Notes: a model not told the origin generated them from the sequence alone. DNA of 64,000 nt from Rhodobacter sp. (GCA_027484145.1 JAIXUH010000012.1:124001-188000), one strand, 5' to 3'; shown: positions 53,658 through 63,053, counted from the first letter of the stretch. A program made the numbers and translations.

Positions 53658-54734
53658 GTGGCCGCGTCGCCCTATGACGGACTCGATGCGCGCGCCTATT
53701 GGCGCACGGCGGTGGCCACACGCGGCCCCGGTCGCTTGCGCGGGCTGCACGACCCGCGCTTTGCCATTGACCGCGACACGCCGATCTTTACGGCGGGAAG
53801 CTGTTTTGCCCAGCATGTGCATCGTGCGCTGAAAGGCGCGGGCTTTGCGGTGATCGAAGCCGAACCTGCGCCTGATGGTGTGTCAGAGGCGGTGGCGGCG
53901 CAGCATTTCTACGGCACGTTTTCGGCGCGCTATGGCAATATCTATAACCCCCGCCAGTTCCTGCACCTGCTGCAAGAAGCGGCCGGACAGCGCGTGCCCG
54001 GCCACCCCGTCTGGCAGCGTGACGGGCGGTTCTTTGATGCGCTGCGCCCGAATGTCGACCCCGACGGCCATGCCAGCGCCGAGTCGGTGCGACTGGCGCG
54101 GCAAGACCATCTGGAAGCCGTGGCCCATGGCATCGCCCGCGCGGGTGTGGTGGTCTTTACGCTGGGTCTGACCGAAACATGGGAGGATCGGGCCACAGGC
54201 ACCGTCTACCCAACCGCGCCTGGTGTGCTGGCCGACGCGCCCGATGGGGCCGACATCGGGCTGCTGACGCTGGGACATAACGCGATTGTCGATGATGTGC
54301 GGGCCGTGCAGGCGCATCTGCGCGCGACCAATCCGGGCGTCAAGCTGCTGCTGACCGTGGCCCCCGGCCCCCTTGTCGCCACGGCCGCAGGCGGGCACGT
54401 GCTGGTCGCCTCGACCGCGTGCAAGGCCATTCTGCGCGCCGCCGCCGATACCCTAACCGAGGCTGACCGCGACATCGACTATTTCCCGTCTTACGAGATC
54501 ATCACCAACCCAGCGGCCAAGGGGGCGTTCTTTCAGCCCAATCTGCGCAACCCCACGCCAAAGGGGGTGGCGGTGGTGATGAAGCAGTTCATGGCCGCTT
54601 ATGGTGTGGACAGCCAGCCCGAGCGGTCGCTCCCCGCGCCCGACGACAGGCCCGCGGACGAAGACGACAATGCCGTGATCTGCGAAGAGCTGATGAATGA
54701 CCCTGCGGCGCGCGGCCGGGGCGGTGCGGCATGA
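53658..54734 (+). CDS. GSCFA-domain protein
   Basis: 358 residues with the domain-naming motif GSCFA at about 47-51 (FTAGSCFAQHVHRAL), then HFYGTFSARYGNIYNPRQFLHLL and GLTETWED, and a C-terminal NPTPKGVAVVMKQFM. GSCFA is a member of the SGNH hydrolase group; Ser48 would be the nucleophile. Substrate unknown, possibly an ester or acyl group on a glycan. GTG start, 13 bases after scoA. It overlaps the next gene (ATGATG), forming a pair inserted between the CoA-transferase subunits. Confidence 0.9.
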   Translation: MAASPYDGLDARAYWRTAVATRGPGRLRGLHDPRFAIDRDTPIFTAGSCFAQHVHRALKGAGFAVIEAEPAPDGVSEAVAAQHFYGTFSARYGNIYNPRQFLHLLQEAAGQRVPGHPVWQRDGRFFDALRPNVDPDGHASAESVRLARQDHLEAVAHGIARAGVVVFTLGLTETWEDRATGTVYPTAPGVLADAPDGADIGLLTLGHNAIVDDVRAVQAHLRATNPGVKLLLTVAPGPLVATAAGGHVLVASTACKAILRAAADTLTEADRDIDYFPSYEIITNPAAKGAFFQPNLRNPTPKGVAVVMKQFMAAYGVDSQPERSLPAPDDRPADEDDNAVICEELMNDPAARGRGGAA

Positions 54735-55507
54735 TGCGGGTGCTGGTCTTGGGCAATTCACACGCGGCCACCTTGCGGCGGGCCTTTCCGGCCTTTGGCA
54801 CGGCGGTGTCGGACGTGCAGCTTGGTTTTTGGGGCCTTCCTGGGGCCGCTTTTGCCAAGGCGGCGACGGGCCCGGATGGTCATGTGCGCCCCGACCCCAC
54901 CGACCGGGTGTCGCGCCGCAAGGTCACCACCTGGAACGATGCCGAGAGTGTAAATCTGGCGGGTTTTGACCGGATTTTTCTGGTGGGCCTGCGCTATGGC
55001 CTGCGCAACGTGCTGCAGATGATGCGCCGCCTGCAGCCCCTGAACTGGGGCCGACGGTCGGGTGCCCTTGGCGTGTCGGACCGCTTTTTGCGCGCCGCCG
55101 TGCGGGCCGAGGTGGAGACATCGCTGACCGCGCAGGTGGCGCGCACGCCGTTTGATGCGCGCTTTGTGGCGATGCCTGCCCCCTATCCGGCCGTGTCGGC
55201 CACCGCTTTGGGGGCATTGCACGACCCCGCATTGACTGCCGTCGCGGCCCTTGAGCATGCAGCCGCCCTGTTGGACCTTTTCGAGGACGAGATTGCCGCC
55301 GCCCATGCCGCACTGGGCGTGCCGGTTGTCATGCAGCCGCGAACCACTCTTGCGCGGCCATGGCTTTCGGCGGACGATTATCTGGAAGAACCGGGCCGCG
55401 ATGCCCGTCACCTGAATGCCAGCTACGGCCTTGTCGCGCTCAAGGCGCTGATGGCCGCCCCCCCTGCCCTTTCCGCCGCGCCCGTCGCGGTTCACACCAC
55501 TGTCTGA
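54731..55507 (+). CDS. SGNH-like hypothetical protein paired with GSCFA
   Basis: 258 residues. Opens with [16 protein letters not shown], a GNSH block like the GDSL nucleophile motif of SGNH hydrolases. Later blocks are not clear: a candidate catalytic His is in [10 protein letters not shown] near the C-terminus. No signal peptide. Start codon overlaps the GSCFA stop, so the two proteins are coupled. It may be a second hydrolase or a partner of the GSCFA enzyme. Confidence 0.75.
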   Translation: MMRVLVLGNSHAATLRRAFPAFGTAVSDVQLGFWGLPGAAFAKAATGPDGHVRPDPTDRVSRRKVTTWNDAESVNLAGFDRIFLVGLRYGLRNVLQMMRRLQPLNWGRRSGALGVSDRFLRAAVRAEVETSLTAQVARTPFDARFVAMPAPYPAVSATALGALHDPALTAVAALEHAAALLDLFEDEIAAAHAALGVPVVMQPRTTLARPWLSADDYLEEPGRDARHLNASYGLVALKALMAAPPALSAAPVAVHTTV

Positions 55508-55523
55508 ACAAGGAGTTTTCGTC

Positions 55524-56153
55524 ATGCCATGGGATCGTAACCAGATGGCCGCCCGCGCCGCGCAGGAACTGCAGGACGGCTGGTATGTCAACCTTGGCAT
55601 CGGCATCCCGACGCTGGTGTCGAACTATATCCCCGAGGGGATCGAGGTCACGCTGCAATCGGAAAACGGGATGCTGGGCATGGGGCCGTTCCCGTATGAG
55701 GGTGAAGAGGATGCCGACCTGATCAACGCGGGCAAGCAGACCATCACCGAACTGCCGCAGACCGCGTTTTTCGACAGCGCCCAATCCTTTGCGATGATCC
55801 GCGGCGGCAAGATTGCGATGGCGATCCTTGGCGCCATGGAGGTGGCCGAAAACGGTGATCTGGCCAACTGGATGATCCCCGGCAAACTGGTCAAGGGCAT
55901 GGGCGGCGCGATGGACCTTGTGGCCGGCGTCGGCCGCGTGGTCGTGGTGATGGACCACACCAGCAAGCATGGCGAATCCAAGGTGCTGAAGGCTTGCACC
56001 CTGCCCCTGACGGGCAAGGCTGTGGTCAACCGCATCATCACCAATTTGGGTGTGCTGGACGTGGTGCCCGGCGGGCTGAAGCTGATCGAACTTGCCGATG
56101 GCGTCACCGAGGCCGAATTCCGCGCAGCGACCGAGGCCACGCTTGTCAACTGA
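55524..56153 (+). CDS. scoB: 3-oxoacid CoA-transferase, subunit B
   Basis: 209 residues. The catalytic glutamate lies in [12 protein letters not shown]. Also present are [16 protein letters not shown], the glycine-rich [16 protein letters not shown], and [11 protein letters not shown] near the end. AAGGAG ribosome-binding site is present. Normally adjacent to scoA; here it is 1.9 kb downstream with two hydrolase-like genes between, all in one direction. Confidence 0.96.
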   Translation: MPWDRNQMAARAAQELQDGWYVNLGIGIPTLVSNYIPEGIEVTLQSENGMLGMGPFPYEGEEDADLINAGKQTITELPQTAFFDSAQSFAMIRGGKIAMAILGAMEVAENGDLANWMIPGKLVKGMGGAMDLVAGVGRVVVVMDHTSKHGESKVLKACTLPLTGKAVVNRIITNLGVLDVVPGGLKLIELADGVTEAEFRAATEATLVN

Positions 56154-56436
56154 GTTCGACATCCAGCGCGAACTGGCGGGCCACAAGGGGCGCTATGTCA
56201 TTCGCCAGAACGGCGAGGAGGCGGAACTGACGTGGTCGGTGACCACGCCCACGCTGGTGATTGCCGATCATACCAGCGTGCCCGACAGTTTTCGCGGCAC
56301 CGGGGCCGGTCTGGCACTGGTGACGCGGTTGGTGGATGACGCCCGCGCCGAAGGGTTCAAGATCATGCCACTGTGCCCCTTTGTGAATGCACAGCGCAAG
56401 CGGCACCCGGAATGGGCGGATGTGTTCGCCGTCTGA
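56143..56436 (+). CDS. YjdJ-type GNAT N-acetyltransferase
   Basis: 97 residues from a TTG start that overlaps the end of scoB by 11 bases and has GAGGCC upstream; an ATG start at 56092 or 56098 is also in frame but would add unmatched residues. The family pattern is clear: [52 protein letters not shown]. Carries the acetyl-CoA binding RGTGAG. Function of these minimal GNATs is unknown. Confidence 0.85.
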   Translation: MSTEFDIQRELAGHKGRYVIRQNGEEAELTWSVTTPTLVIADHTSVPDSFRGTGAGLALVTRLVDDARAEGFKIMPLCPFVNAQRKRHPEWADVFAV

Positions 56437-56459
56437 CGCGCGTCAGGGTCTGGCTTGGC

Positions 56460-57344
56460 TTACAGGTCGCCCGAGGCGATGATCCGGAACACGCAAGGAT
56501 CGGTGACCAGTTCGGGCGGCGTCTGGCACAGACCCTGCGCCACCTGCCACGCTGCCAGCACCTTGGGCACATAATCGCGCGTTTCAGCATAGGGGGGGAT
56601 GCCGTCATTGGCGGCAACCGCACCTTCGCCTGCGTTATAGGCGGCCAGCACCATGAGCGGATCGCGGTCAAATTCCTTCAGGAGCCAGTCCAGATAGGCC
56701 ACACCGCCCTTGATGTTCTGGGCAGGGTCGGTGGAATCTGTCACGCCAAAGCGCTCGGCGGTGGCGGGGATCAGTTGCATCAGCCCCTGCGCGCCCGCCT
56801 TTGACAGCGCATCCGGCCTGCCGCCGCTTTCTACCCCGATGACGGCCAGCACAAGCGCCGGGGAAACCTCGGTCCCGATGGTGGCGGCAAGGATATGCTT
56901 GCCATAGTCCGACGCGATTTCCTGCATGTTCTGCAGGCGCGGCGCGCGCACTGATGAACCGGACGGCCCCTTTGACAGGGTGGCCATGGCAAGGGGAAAG
57001 CGGTCCTGCACCGCGCCACGCGACGTCGGCACGGTTTGCCAGAACCAGTCATATGAGGCCGACTTCACGGCGGGCACCGGGGCCAGCGGGCCGGGCGCCG
57101 CCGCGGGTTGGGCATCGGCCACGCCGGGTTCGGGCGTGGGTTCGCGTTTCTTGACCTTGGGCGCAAGCGCCAAAAGCCGCGCCTGTTCGGCCGGGTCGAT
57201 CTGCACGATGATGCGTTTGCCACTCCCTTCACCGACCTTGACGCGCTTGAACGAAAAGTCCCGTTCCCCGCTCAAGCCTTCGGCCACGCCCATAAGGGGC
57301 GCGAGTGTGATTCCCGCGATAAAGACGCCTGCTGTGATCCGCAT
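56460..57344 (-). CDS. Lytic transglycosylase (SLT-type)
   Basis: 294 residues. A signal-like N-terminus (MRITAGVFIAGITLAPLMG) and a Pro/Ala-rich linker precede a C-terminal SLT domain with catalytic Glu in AVIGVESGGRPDALSKAGAQGLMQLIPATA and the AAYNAGEGAV motif. It cleaves peptidoglycan between MurNAc and GlcNAc. Placement beside the pilus locus suggests that it opens the wall for pilus assembly, which is inference. The start is uncertain: in-frame ATGs lie at 57344, 57365 and 57386, and none has a good ribosome-binding site. Confidence 0.9.
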   Translation of the reverse strand: MRITAGVFIAGITLAPLMGVAEGLSGERDFSFKRVKVGEGSGKRIIVQIDPAEQARLLALAPKVKKREPTPEPGVADAQPAAAPGPLAPVPAVKSASYDWFWQTVPTSRGAVQDRFPLAMATLSKGPSGSSVRAPRLQNMQEIASDYGKHILAATIGTEVSPALVLAVIGVESGGRPDALSKAGAQGLMQLIPATAERFGVTDSTDPAQNIKGGVAYLDWLLKEFDRDPLMVLAAYNAGEGAVAANDGIPPYAETRDYVPKVLAAWQVAQGLCQTPPELVTDPCVFRIIASGDL

Positions 57345-57704
57345 CGGTGTTCGATGCCTGCCCATTGTTTTTATTGCGATCAGCATCGCATGGAATCGCA
57401 GTTCAAGGAATACACACAGGGCAAAATCGAACTGAATTCTGGCACTTTTGCCCCATTTTACATTCTTTCGTATGCCCGCACATCCGAAAGTAAGACAAAA
57501 TTCTCTTTCAGAACAATATCTTATAAAAAATTTCGGGTTATCGTCATCAGACAGAAAAAGACCTGATCCTCGGCCATAAGTTGCCACGATTGGAGGGGAT
57601 AACACTGACATACCGAACGGCAGACGGCGCGGAACAGAGGCCAGACCGAAACAGAGCCCGAACGGTTGGAACGACCAGAGCAACTCGAGAAAGAGAGAAT
57701 GACC
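57345..57704. other. AT-rich promoter region of the pilus locus
   Basis: About 360 bases between the divergent transglycosylase and first pilin gene. Composition at 57400-57560 is visibly AT-richer than the rest of the window, as expected for a strong pilin promoter. No gene is seen. I could not fix a -35/-10 pair with confidence. Confidence 0.5.
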
Positions 57705-57899
57705 ATGAAACTGCTGAACATCTTCAAGAACTTCAAGAACGACGAATCTGGCGCCGTGACCGTTGACTGGGTGGTTCTGACCGCTGCTGTCGTTGGCCTG
57801 GGCCTGATCGTGATCAACGCTGTGCAGCCGCAAATCGAAGCCGCTGGCACCCAGATCGCCACCGACCTGCAGAACGCAACCGCGCTCGGCCGCGAATAA
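57705..57899 (+). CDS. Flp-type (type IVb) pilin 1
   Basis: 64 residues: a short basic leader, then the processing region NDESGAVTVDWVVLTAAVVGLGL, where prepilin peptidase would cut after Gly, and a hydrophobic stalk. The usual Glu5-Tyr6 of Flp pilins is Asp5-Trp6 here, as in the second pilin. An AAAGAGAGA region upstream supports ATG 57705 (57699 is possible). Followed by a strong terminator, so it can be made in excess. Confidence 0.85.
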   Translation: MKLLNIFKNFKNDESGAVTVDWVVLTAAVVGLGLIVINAVQPQIEAAGTQIATDLQNATALGRE

Positions 57900-57939
57900 T
57901 AATGCCCAAGGACAACACGCTGTTGTCCGCCTGAGCTTG

Positions 57940-57975
57940 GGGGCGCTGACCGGCTTGTCGGTCGGCGCCCTTTTC
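57940..57975 (+). terminator. Terminator after pilin 1
   Basis: Long symmetrical hairpin GGGCGC-t-GACCG / CGGTC-g-GCGCCC followed by TTTTC, 41 bases after the stop codon. Confidence 0.85.
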
Positions 57976-58089
57976 GCTTGATGGGGAGGCGCCTACGGCA
58001 CGTTGACGACCAGGGGGATAAACGTGGGTGACCCGTTTCTCGGCGAGGCATGCCCTTTTCGGATCGGGACGTTGAACGGAGAGACGAAG

Positions 58090-58302
58090 ATGAAGCTGCT
58101 ATTTGTCCGTCCGGCTGCTACCCTGACACGCTTTCTCAAGCGTGAAGATGGGGCAGTGACCGTGGATTGGGTCGTGCTGACCGCAGCAATTGTCGGCATG
58201 GCCATGTGGCTCTTCACCGTGATTACGGAAGAGCAATTCCGCCAGGCTGCTGAATCGATCAACGCTGACATCGGTGATGCGGTGGCGGTGGGACGCGAGT
58301 AA
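58090..58302 (+). CDS. Flp-type (type IVb) pilin 2
   Basis: 70 residues with the same core as pilin 1 (REDGAVTVDWVVLTAAIVGMAM) but a longer leader and a more polar tail (FRQAAESINADIGDAVAVGRE). GGAGAG lies before ATG 58090. It may be a minor pilin or a pseudopilin. Directly upstream of cpaB and downstream of the pilin 1 terminator. Confidence 0.85.
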   Translation: MKLLFVRPAATLTRFLKREDGAVTVDWVVLTAAIVGMAMWLFTVITEEQFRQAAESINADIGDAVAVGRE

Positions 58303-58366
58303 CGACGGACAAGGACCGGGGCGCAAAATCGCGACCCGGTCTGCGTTATTGGGAAAGGGGTAAGTC

Positions 58367-59206
58367 ATGCGTGCAATGTTTGGACTTGTTCTGGTTGCGG
58401 GTGTCGCCCTCGCCGGATCGGCCGTCTATCTGGCCCAAGGCTATATCGGAAAAACTCAGACCGCACTTGATCAGGAACGCCAGCTTCGTGCCAAGGTGGG
58501 TCCGGTCGTGCAGGTCTATGTCGTCAACAAACCAAAAGCCTATGGCGATTCGTTGACGAAGGAAGATGTCGAACTGGTCTACTGGCCAGAGAAATCGCTG
58601 CCGGAAGGCGTGTTCCGCGATGAGGTCGAATTGTTCCCTGTCGGAAACAATCAGGGCCGGTTCGTGCTGCGCCAGATGGAGAAATTCGAGCCCCTGATGG
58701 CGGTCAAAGTGACCGAACCGGGCGAAGCCGCTGGCCTGACCGGCCAGTTGGAAAAGGGGATGCGCGCCTTTGCCATCAAGGTTGACGTGGCCTCAGGTGT
58801 ATCCGGCTTTGTACAGCCGGGCGACCATGTCGACGTTTACTGGACTGGTACGGTTGACGGCACCGGCGGTGATCTGACGCGCCTGATCGAAAGCACGATC
58901 CGCGTCATCGCGGTTGACCAGCAAGCCGGCGCATCGTCGGGCGCCACGGTCGCGCGCACGGTCACTGTTGCCGCGTCGCCCGAAGAGGTGGCGCGTCTTG
59001 CCCAGGCCCAGGCAACCGGACGTCTGGCCCTGTCGCTGGTTGGAAACGGCGATGACAGCGTCAACGGCACGGTCGAGGTTGACTCGACCAAACTGCTTGG
59101 CATTGAGGAACAGGAAATCGTGGTCGTTGAAGAGGAAAAGGTGTGCACCATCCGTAACCGCAAGGGCGGTGAGGTGGTGGAAATCCCGATCCCCTGCACG
59201 AACTGA
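58367..59206 (+). CDS. cpaB: Flp pilus assembly protein CpaB
   Basis: 279 residues. N-terminal membrane anchor (FGLVLVAGVALAGSAVYLAQGY) then SAF-like domains (VVNKPKAYGDSLTKEDVELVYWPEKSLP; GMRAFAIKVDVASGVSGFVQPGDHVDVYWT, the RcpC/CpaB core). Periplasmic part of the Tad secretion complex. A hairpin after the stop separates it from cpaC. Confidence 0.93.
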   Translation: MRAMFGLVLVAGVALAGSAVYLAQGYIGKTQTALDQERQLRAKVGPVVQVYVVNKPKAYGDSLTKEDVELVYWPEKSLPEGVFRDEVELFPVGNNQGRFVLRQMEKFEPLMAVKVTEPGEAAGLTGQLEKGMRAFAIKVDVASGVSGFVQPGDHVDVYWTGTVDGTGGDLTRLIESTIRVIAVDQQAGASSGATVARTVTVAASPEEVARLAQAQATGRLALSLVGNGDDSVNGTVEVDSTKLLGIEEQEIVVVEEEKVCTIRNRKGGEVVEIPIPCTN

Positions 59207-59220
59207 GATCGAAGACGGCC

Positions 59221-59252
59221 AAGGGCGGCACCGAATATGGTGGCCGCCCTTT
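59221..59252 (+). terminator. Hairpin between cpaB and cpaC
   Basis: AAGGGCGG-c-ACC...GGT-gg-CCGCCCTT hairpin about 15 bases after cpaB, with TTTGC after it. An AT-richer stretch at 59275-59340 may hold a promoter for cpaC. Confidence 0.65.
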
Positions 59253-59409
59253 GCAATAGCGCCAGCCGTTGCGACTAGTTGCAAGTTATCCACACAAGGT
59301 TCGGCTAATAAGCGTTTGATTCTTGCAATAAAAGGCCAATGCAGGCATCTTGACTGACAATACGGGCAAAAAAGACCCGGAATGAGGCGTGATCGAAAGG
59401 GCAGGTCAC

Positions 59410-60807
59410 ATGAGCATGAAGCATATTTTTGGGGCGGGCCTGCTGGCCGCGGCCTTGGCGACGACGGCACTTGTTAGTGTTGCGTCAGCCGAAACACTTC
59501 GGGTCATGCAGGGCTCCGTTTCCGCGCCCCTGAATGTTCCGATGAACCGGGCGGTGGTGGTCGAAAGTGACACCCCCTTCGCCGAACTTTCCATCGCCAA
59601 CCCTGGTATCGCCGATATCTCGACGCTGTCGGATCGGTCGATCTATGTGTTGGGCAAAACGCCGGGGCGCACGACGCTGACGCTGCTTGCGCCCGATGGC
59701 ACGCTGATTTCGAACGTCGACGTGCATGTCACGCCCGACATCGCCGAATTCAAGGAACGCCTACAGCAGATCCTGCCCGGCGAAACCATTGAAGTGCGCA
59801 CCGCCAACGACGGCATCGTACTGTCGGGTGTGGTGTCATCCTCGGCCAAGTTGGACCGCGCACTTGATCTGGCCGAACGTTATGCGCCGGAACGGGTGTC
59901 CAACCTGATGAGCGTGGGCGGCACCCAGCAGGTGATGCTCAAGGTCCGCTTTGCCGAAATGCAGCGCTCGGTCGCCAAGAACCTTGGCGTGTCGCTGGCG
60001 GCACAGGGCGGCAGCAAGATCGGCATCGCAGGCGAAACCGGCACATGGCTGGCCGAAGGCAACGGCATCGGCAGCCCGGTGACAGTGGAGCAAGGCGTGC
60101 GCGGTGCGCTTGGCCTTGGGTTCACCGCCGGATCGGTGCAGTTTGCCGTGCTGCTGGAAGCGCTTGAATCCAAAGGCGTGGTCCGCACACTGGCCGAACC
60201 GAACCTGACCGCCCTGTCGGGTCAGGAAGCGCGGTTTCTGGGCGGTGGCGAATACCCTATCCCGGTGCTGACATCGGATGGCATCGGCATCGACTACAAG
60301 CCGTTCGGCGTGGAGCTGACCTTTACCCCGACGGTGGTGGATGGCGACATCATCAACCTGCAAATGAACGCCGCGGTGTCGTCGATCGACACCACGATCA
60401 CGGTCGAAGCGGGCGGTTTCTCGATCAACGCGTTCAAACGGCGCGAAACATCGACCACCGTGGAAATGCGCGACGGCGAAAGCTTTGCCGTCGCGGGCCT
60501 GTTGCAGGACGATTTCCGCAACCTGAACAGCCAGTTGCCGTGGATTGGCGATGTGCCGATCCTTGGCACCCTGTTCCGCAGCGCCGACTATCAGCGCAAC
60601 CAGTCGGAACTGGTGATCATCATCACCCCGCATCTGGTGACGCCCACGGTGGGCGATTCCTTCGCCCTGCCGACCGACCGCGTCCGTCTGCCGACCGAGC
60701 GTGAATTCTTCCTGAACGGCGAAGTTGCCATGTCCCCGAAATCGGGGGCGGCGGGCGAAGTGGCCCGTCAGGACTTCAGCAGTTCCTATGGCTATGTGAT
60801 GGAGTAA
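59410..60807 (+). CDS. cpaC: Flp pilus secretin CpaC (RcpA)
   Basis: 465 residues. Signal peptide (MKHIFGAGLLAAALATTALVSVASA), N-terminal secretin-associated domain (PFAELSIANPGIADISTLSDRSIYVLGKTPGRTTL), a BON/N-domain, and the C-terminal secretin barrel (VRTLAEPNLTALSGQEARFLGGGEYPIPV and VPILGTLFRSADYQRNQSELVIIITPHLV). Forms the outer-membrane channel for the pilus. AAAGGGCAGG lies upstream of ATG 59410. Confidence 0.95.
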   Translation: MSMKHIFGAGLLAAALATTALVSVASAETLRVMQGSVSAPLNVPMNRAVVVESDTPFAELSIANPGIADISTLSDRSIYVLGKTPGRTTLTLLAPDGTLISNVDVHVTPDIAEFKERLQQILPGETIEVRTANDGIVLSGVVSSSAKLDRALDLAERYAPERVSNLMSVGGTQQVMLKVRFAEMQRSVAKNLGVSLAAQGGSKIGIAGETGTWLAEGNGIGSPVTVEQGVRGALGLGFTAGSVQFAVLLEALESKGVVRTLAEPNLTALSGQEARFLGGGEYPIPVLTSDGIGIDYKPFGVELTFTPTVVDGDIINLQMNAAVSSIDTTITVEAGGFSINAFKRRETSTTVEMRDGESFAVAGLLQDDFRNLNSQLPWIGDVPILGTLFRSADYQRNQSELVIIITPHLVTPTVGDSFALPTDRVRLPTEREFFLNGEVAMSPKSGAAGEVARQDFSSSYGYVME

Positions 60808-60810
60808 GTC

Positions 60811-61470
60811 ATGACGCTCACTTCAAAACCGCTTCTCGCCTTTGCGCTGATCGGCACCTTGGCCGGATGCCAGAACTCTCCGTCTTTCGACCGCCAGTTG
60901 GGCTTTGAGGTGGACGAAGGTGGCTTCGGGCAAGTCACCCGCGACAACAGCCGCGTCATGTCGGGCGAGATCAGCGCAACGCAGGCCCTTGCCACGCGCT
61001 TTGCCAGCGAAGTGCCGAACACCATCACCTTCCCGTTCAACAGCGCGCAGCTGACCCCGCAGGCCCAGCAAGTGCTGGCCAAGCAGGCTGACTGGATCCG
61101 TCAGTTCCCCGAACTGCGCTTCTCGGTCTATGGCCATGCCGATGCCGTCGGGTCGAACGGGTATAACCAAAGCCTTGGCAAGCGCCGCGCGCAAGCCGTG
61201 GTCGCCTATTTCGCAAGCCAGGGCATCAGCCGCAGCCGGCTGGAGGCGCTGGTCTCCTTTGGCGAAACCCGCCCCGTCGTGGCAAGCCAAGGCCCCGAAG
61301 AGGCGAACCGCCGCACCGTCACCGAAGTTTCGGGGTTCCACAAGCGCAAGGGCACTTTGCTGAACGGCAAATATGCTGCGATCATCTTCCGCGAATATGT
61401 GGAAAGTGCCACAACGCCGCACCGTCAGCCTGTGCAGATTGCCACGCAGGTCAACCCTGGCGAGAACTGA
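60811..61470 (+). CDS. OmpA-family lipoprotein in the tad locus
   Basis: 219 residues. Lipoprotein signal ending LAGC (Cys20), a CpaD-like stretch (VTRDNSRVMSGEISATQALATRFASEV), then an OmpA C-terminal peptidoglycan-binding domain (ITFPFNSAQLTPQAQQVLAKQADWI, FSVYGHADAVGSNGYNQSLGKRRAQAV). It occupies the place of the CpaD lipoprotein in other tad loci and probably anchors the secretin to peptidoglycan. Four bases after cpaC. Confidence 0.9.
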   Translation: MTLTSKPLLAFALIGTLAGCQNSPSFDRQLGFEVDEGGFGQVTRDNSRVMSGEISATQALATRFASEVPNTITFPFNSAQLTPQAQQVLAKQADWIRQFPELRFSVYGHADAVGSNGYNQSLGKRRAQAVVAYFASQGISRSRLEALVSFGETRPVVASQGPEEANRRTVTEVSGFHKRKGTLLNGKYAAIIFREYVESATTPHRQPVQIATQVNPGEN

Positions 61471-61503
61471 GTTTCGGAAACGATCACCTGTTCGTTCCGC
61501 AAG

Positions 61504-61529
61504 ACAGGGCCGGGAAACCGGCCCTGTTT
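61504..61529 (+). terminator. Rho-independent terminator after the OmpA-like gene
   Basis: Perfect 10-bp hairpin ACAGGGCCGG / CCGGCCCTGT with GAAA tetraloop, followed by TT. The roughly 230 bases from here to cpaE hold no gene. Confidence 0.85.
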
Positions 61530-61759
61530 CGTTTCAGTGTCGTCCTTTTGGGCAACAGTGTTGACGAATGCGAAAGAAATCAAAGAATCACGATTTTTTA
61601 GCCCCATTCCTGCCACCATTTCCCAGCACCTTCATCCGCAATGGAAACAGTCGCGTGGATAATCCATGCACGGACCAAAGGCGAATTGTTGTTTGTTTTC
61701 CGCATTCTATGGAAAGCATGGTTTTGCCAAGATCCGTCTGATGAAGGACAAGAGGCGAG

Positions 61760-63031
61760 ATGACGAGCGTGGCAACCCTTCAGCCTGATCCGGCGCCGAT
61801 CGTGGCATGCACGATTTCGCGCGATGTTCAGAATTTCGATCTGCTGATCGACGATATGGAAAACGAGCTTGGCGAAAGCTGGGGCGATCTTTCCTTTGAG
61901 GATGCACTGGTCTTTCTGGGCCAGCCCGATGCGGCAACGCTGGAATTCGTGGCCATCGCCGTGAACGCCGAGGATGAGGCCGACCTGACCCGCATCAGCG
62001 AGATCATCCGCACGGCCAAGGCCAAGGGCGTAAAGGTTGTGCTGATTGCCGACCAGATCAGTCCCATCGCCCTGCATCAGTTGTTGCGTCTGGGGGCCGA
62101 TGACTTTGTGCCCTATCCGCTGCCCGAAGGGGCGCTGCACGACGCGATCGAACGGATGCGCCTGCCGCCGCCAGTCGTCGCGGCCCCTGCCCCGCTGCCC
62201 GAATTGATGGCCGATGCGGTGGCCACGCCAAAGTTCAAGGCCAAGGGCGACCGCGAAGGCGTGGTGTTGCCGGTGCATGGCCTTGCGGGGGGTACAGGTG
62301 CCTCGACCTTTGCCGTGAACCTCGCCTGGGAACTGGCAACGATCACCAAGACCGATGCGCCACGCGTCTGCCTGCTGGACTTTGACTTCCAGTATGGCTC
62401 GGTCGCCACATATCTGGATCTGCCGCGCAAAGAGATCGTGTTCGAGGTGTTGTCTGACACCAACAGCATCGACAGCGATGCCTTCCTGCAATCGATGCTG
62501 ACCTTCAACGACAAGCTGCATGTGTTCACGGCACCTGCCGACATGCTGCCCTTGGATATCATCGGGCCAGAGGATATCGGCAAGATCATCGACATGGCGG
62601 CGGCGAACTTTGACTATGTCATCGTCGACATGCCGAAAACCATCGTCGCGTGGACCGAGGCCGTGTTGACCCGCGCTCATGTGTACTTTGCACTGCTGGA
62701 GCTTGACCTGCGGTCGGCCCAGAACGTGCTTCGCCTGATCCGCGCGCTGAAGGCCGAAGCGCTGCCGCATGAAAAGCTGCGCTATGTGCTGAACCGCGCG
62801 CCGAAATTCACCGATCTTTCGGGCAAAAGCCGAGTCAAGCGCATGGCGGAAAGCCTGGATATCGGGATCGAGATTCAGCTGCCCGATGGCAGCGTGCAGG
62901 TGACACAGGCCAATGACCATGGCCTGCCTCTTGCAGAGACAGCGGCGAAGAATCCGCTGCGTAAGGAAATCATGAAGTTGGCCAAGTCGCTGCACGACCT
63001 GAACAAGGGCGTTGAAGCCGGCAAAGCGTGA
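61760..63031 (+). CDS. cpaE: Pilus assembly protein CpaE (TadZ-like, MinD superfamily)
   Basis: 423 residues. N-terminal receiver-like domain (about 1-130, ending LRLGADDFVPYPLPEGAL), then a MinD/ParA-type ATPase fold with HGLAGGTGASTFAVNLAWEL in place of the deviant Walker A (both usual lysines absent), LLDFDFQYGSVATYLDL, and YVIVDMPKTIVAWTEAVL. Directs the pilus machine to its cell position. The atypical P-loop suggests weak or no ATP hydrolysis. Confidence 0.92.
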   Translation: MTSVATLQPDPAPIVACTISRDVQNFDLLIDDMENELGESWGDLSFEDALVFLGQPDAATLEFVAIAVNAEDEADLTRISEIIRTAKAKGVKVVLIADQISPIALHQLLRLGADDFVPYPLPEGALHDAIERMRLPPPVVAAPAPLPELMADAVATPKFKAKGDREGVVLPVHGLAGGTGASTFAVNLAWELATITKTDAPRVCLLDFDFQYGSVATYLDLPRKEIVFEVLSDTNSIDSDAFLQSMLTFNDKLHVFTAPADMLPLDIIGPEDIGKIIDMAAANFDYVIVDMPKTIVAWTEAVLTRAHVYFALLELDLRSAQNVLRLIRALKAEALPHEKLRYVLNRAPKFTDLSGKSRVKRMAESLDIGIEIQLPDGSVQVTQANDHGLPLAETAAKNPLRKEIMKLAKSLHDLNKGVEAGKA

Positions 63032-63053
63032 CGGTTCGAGGGGGCTTATACTG

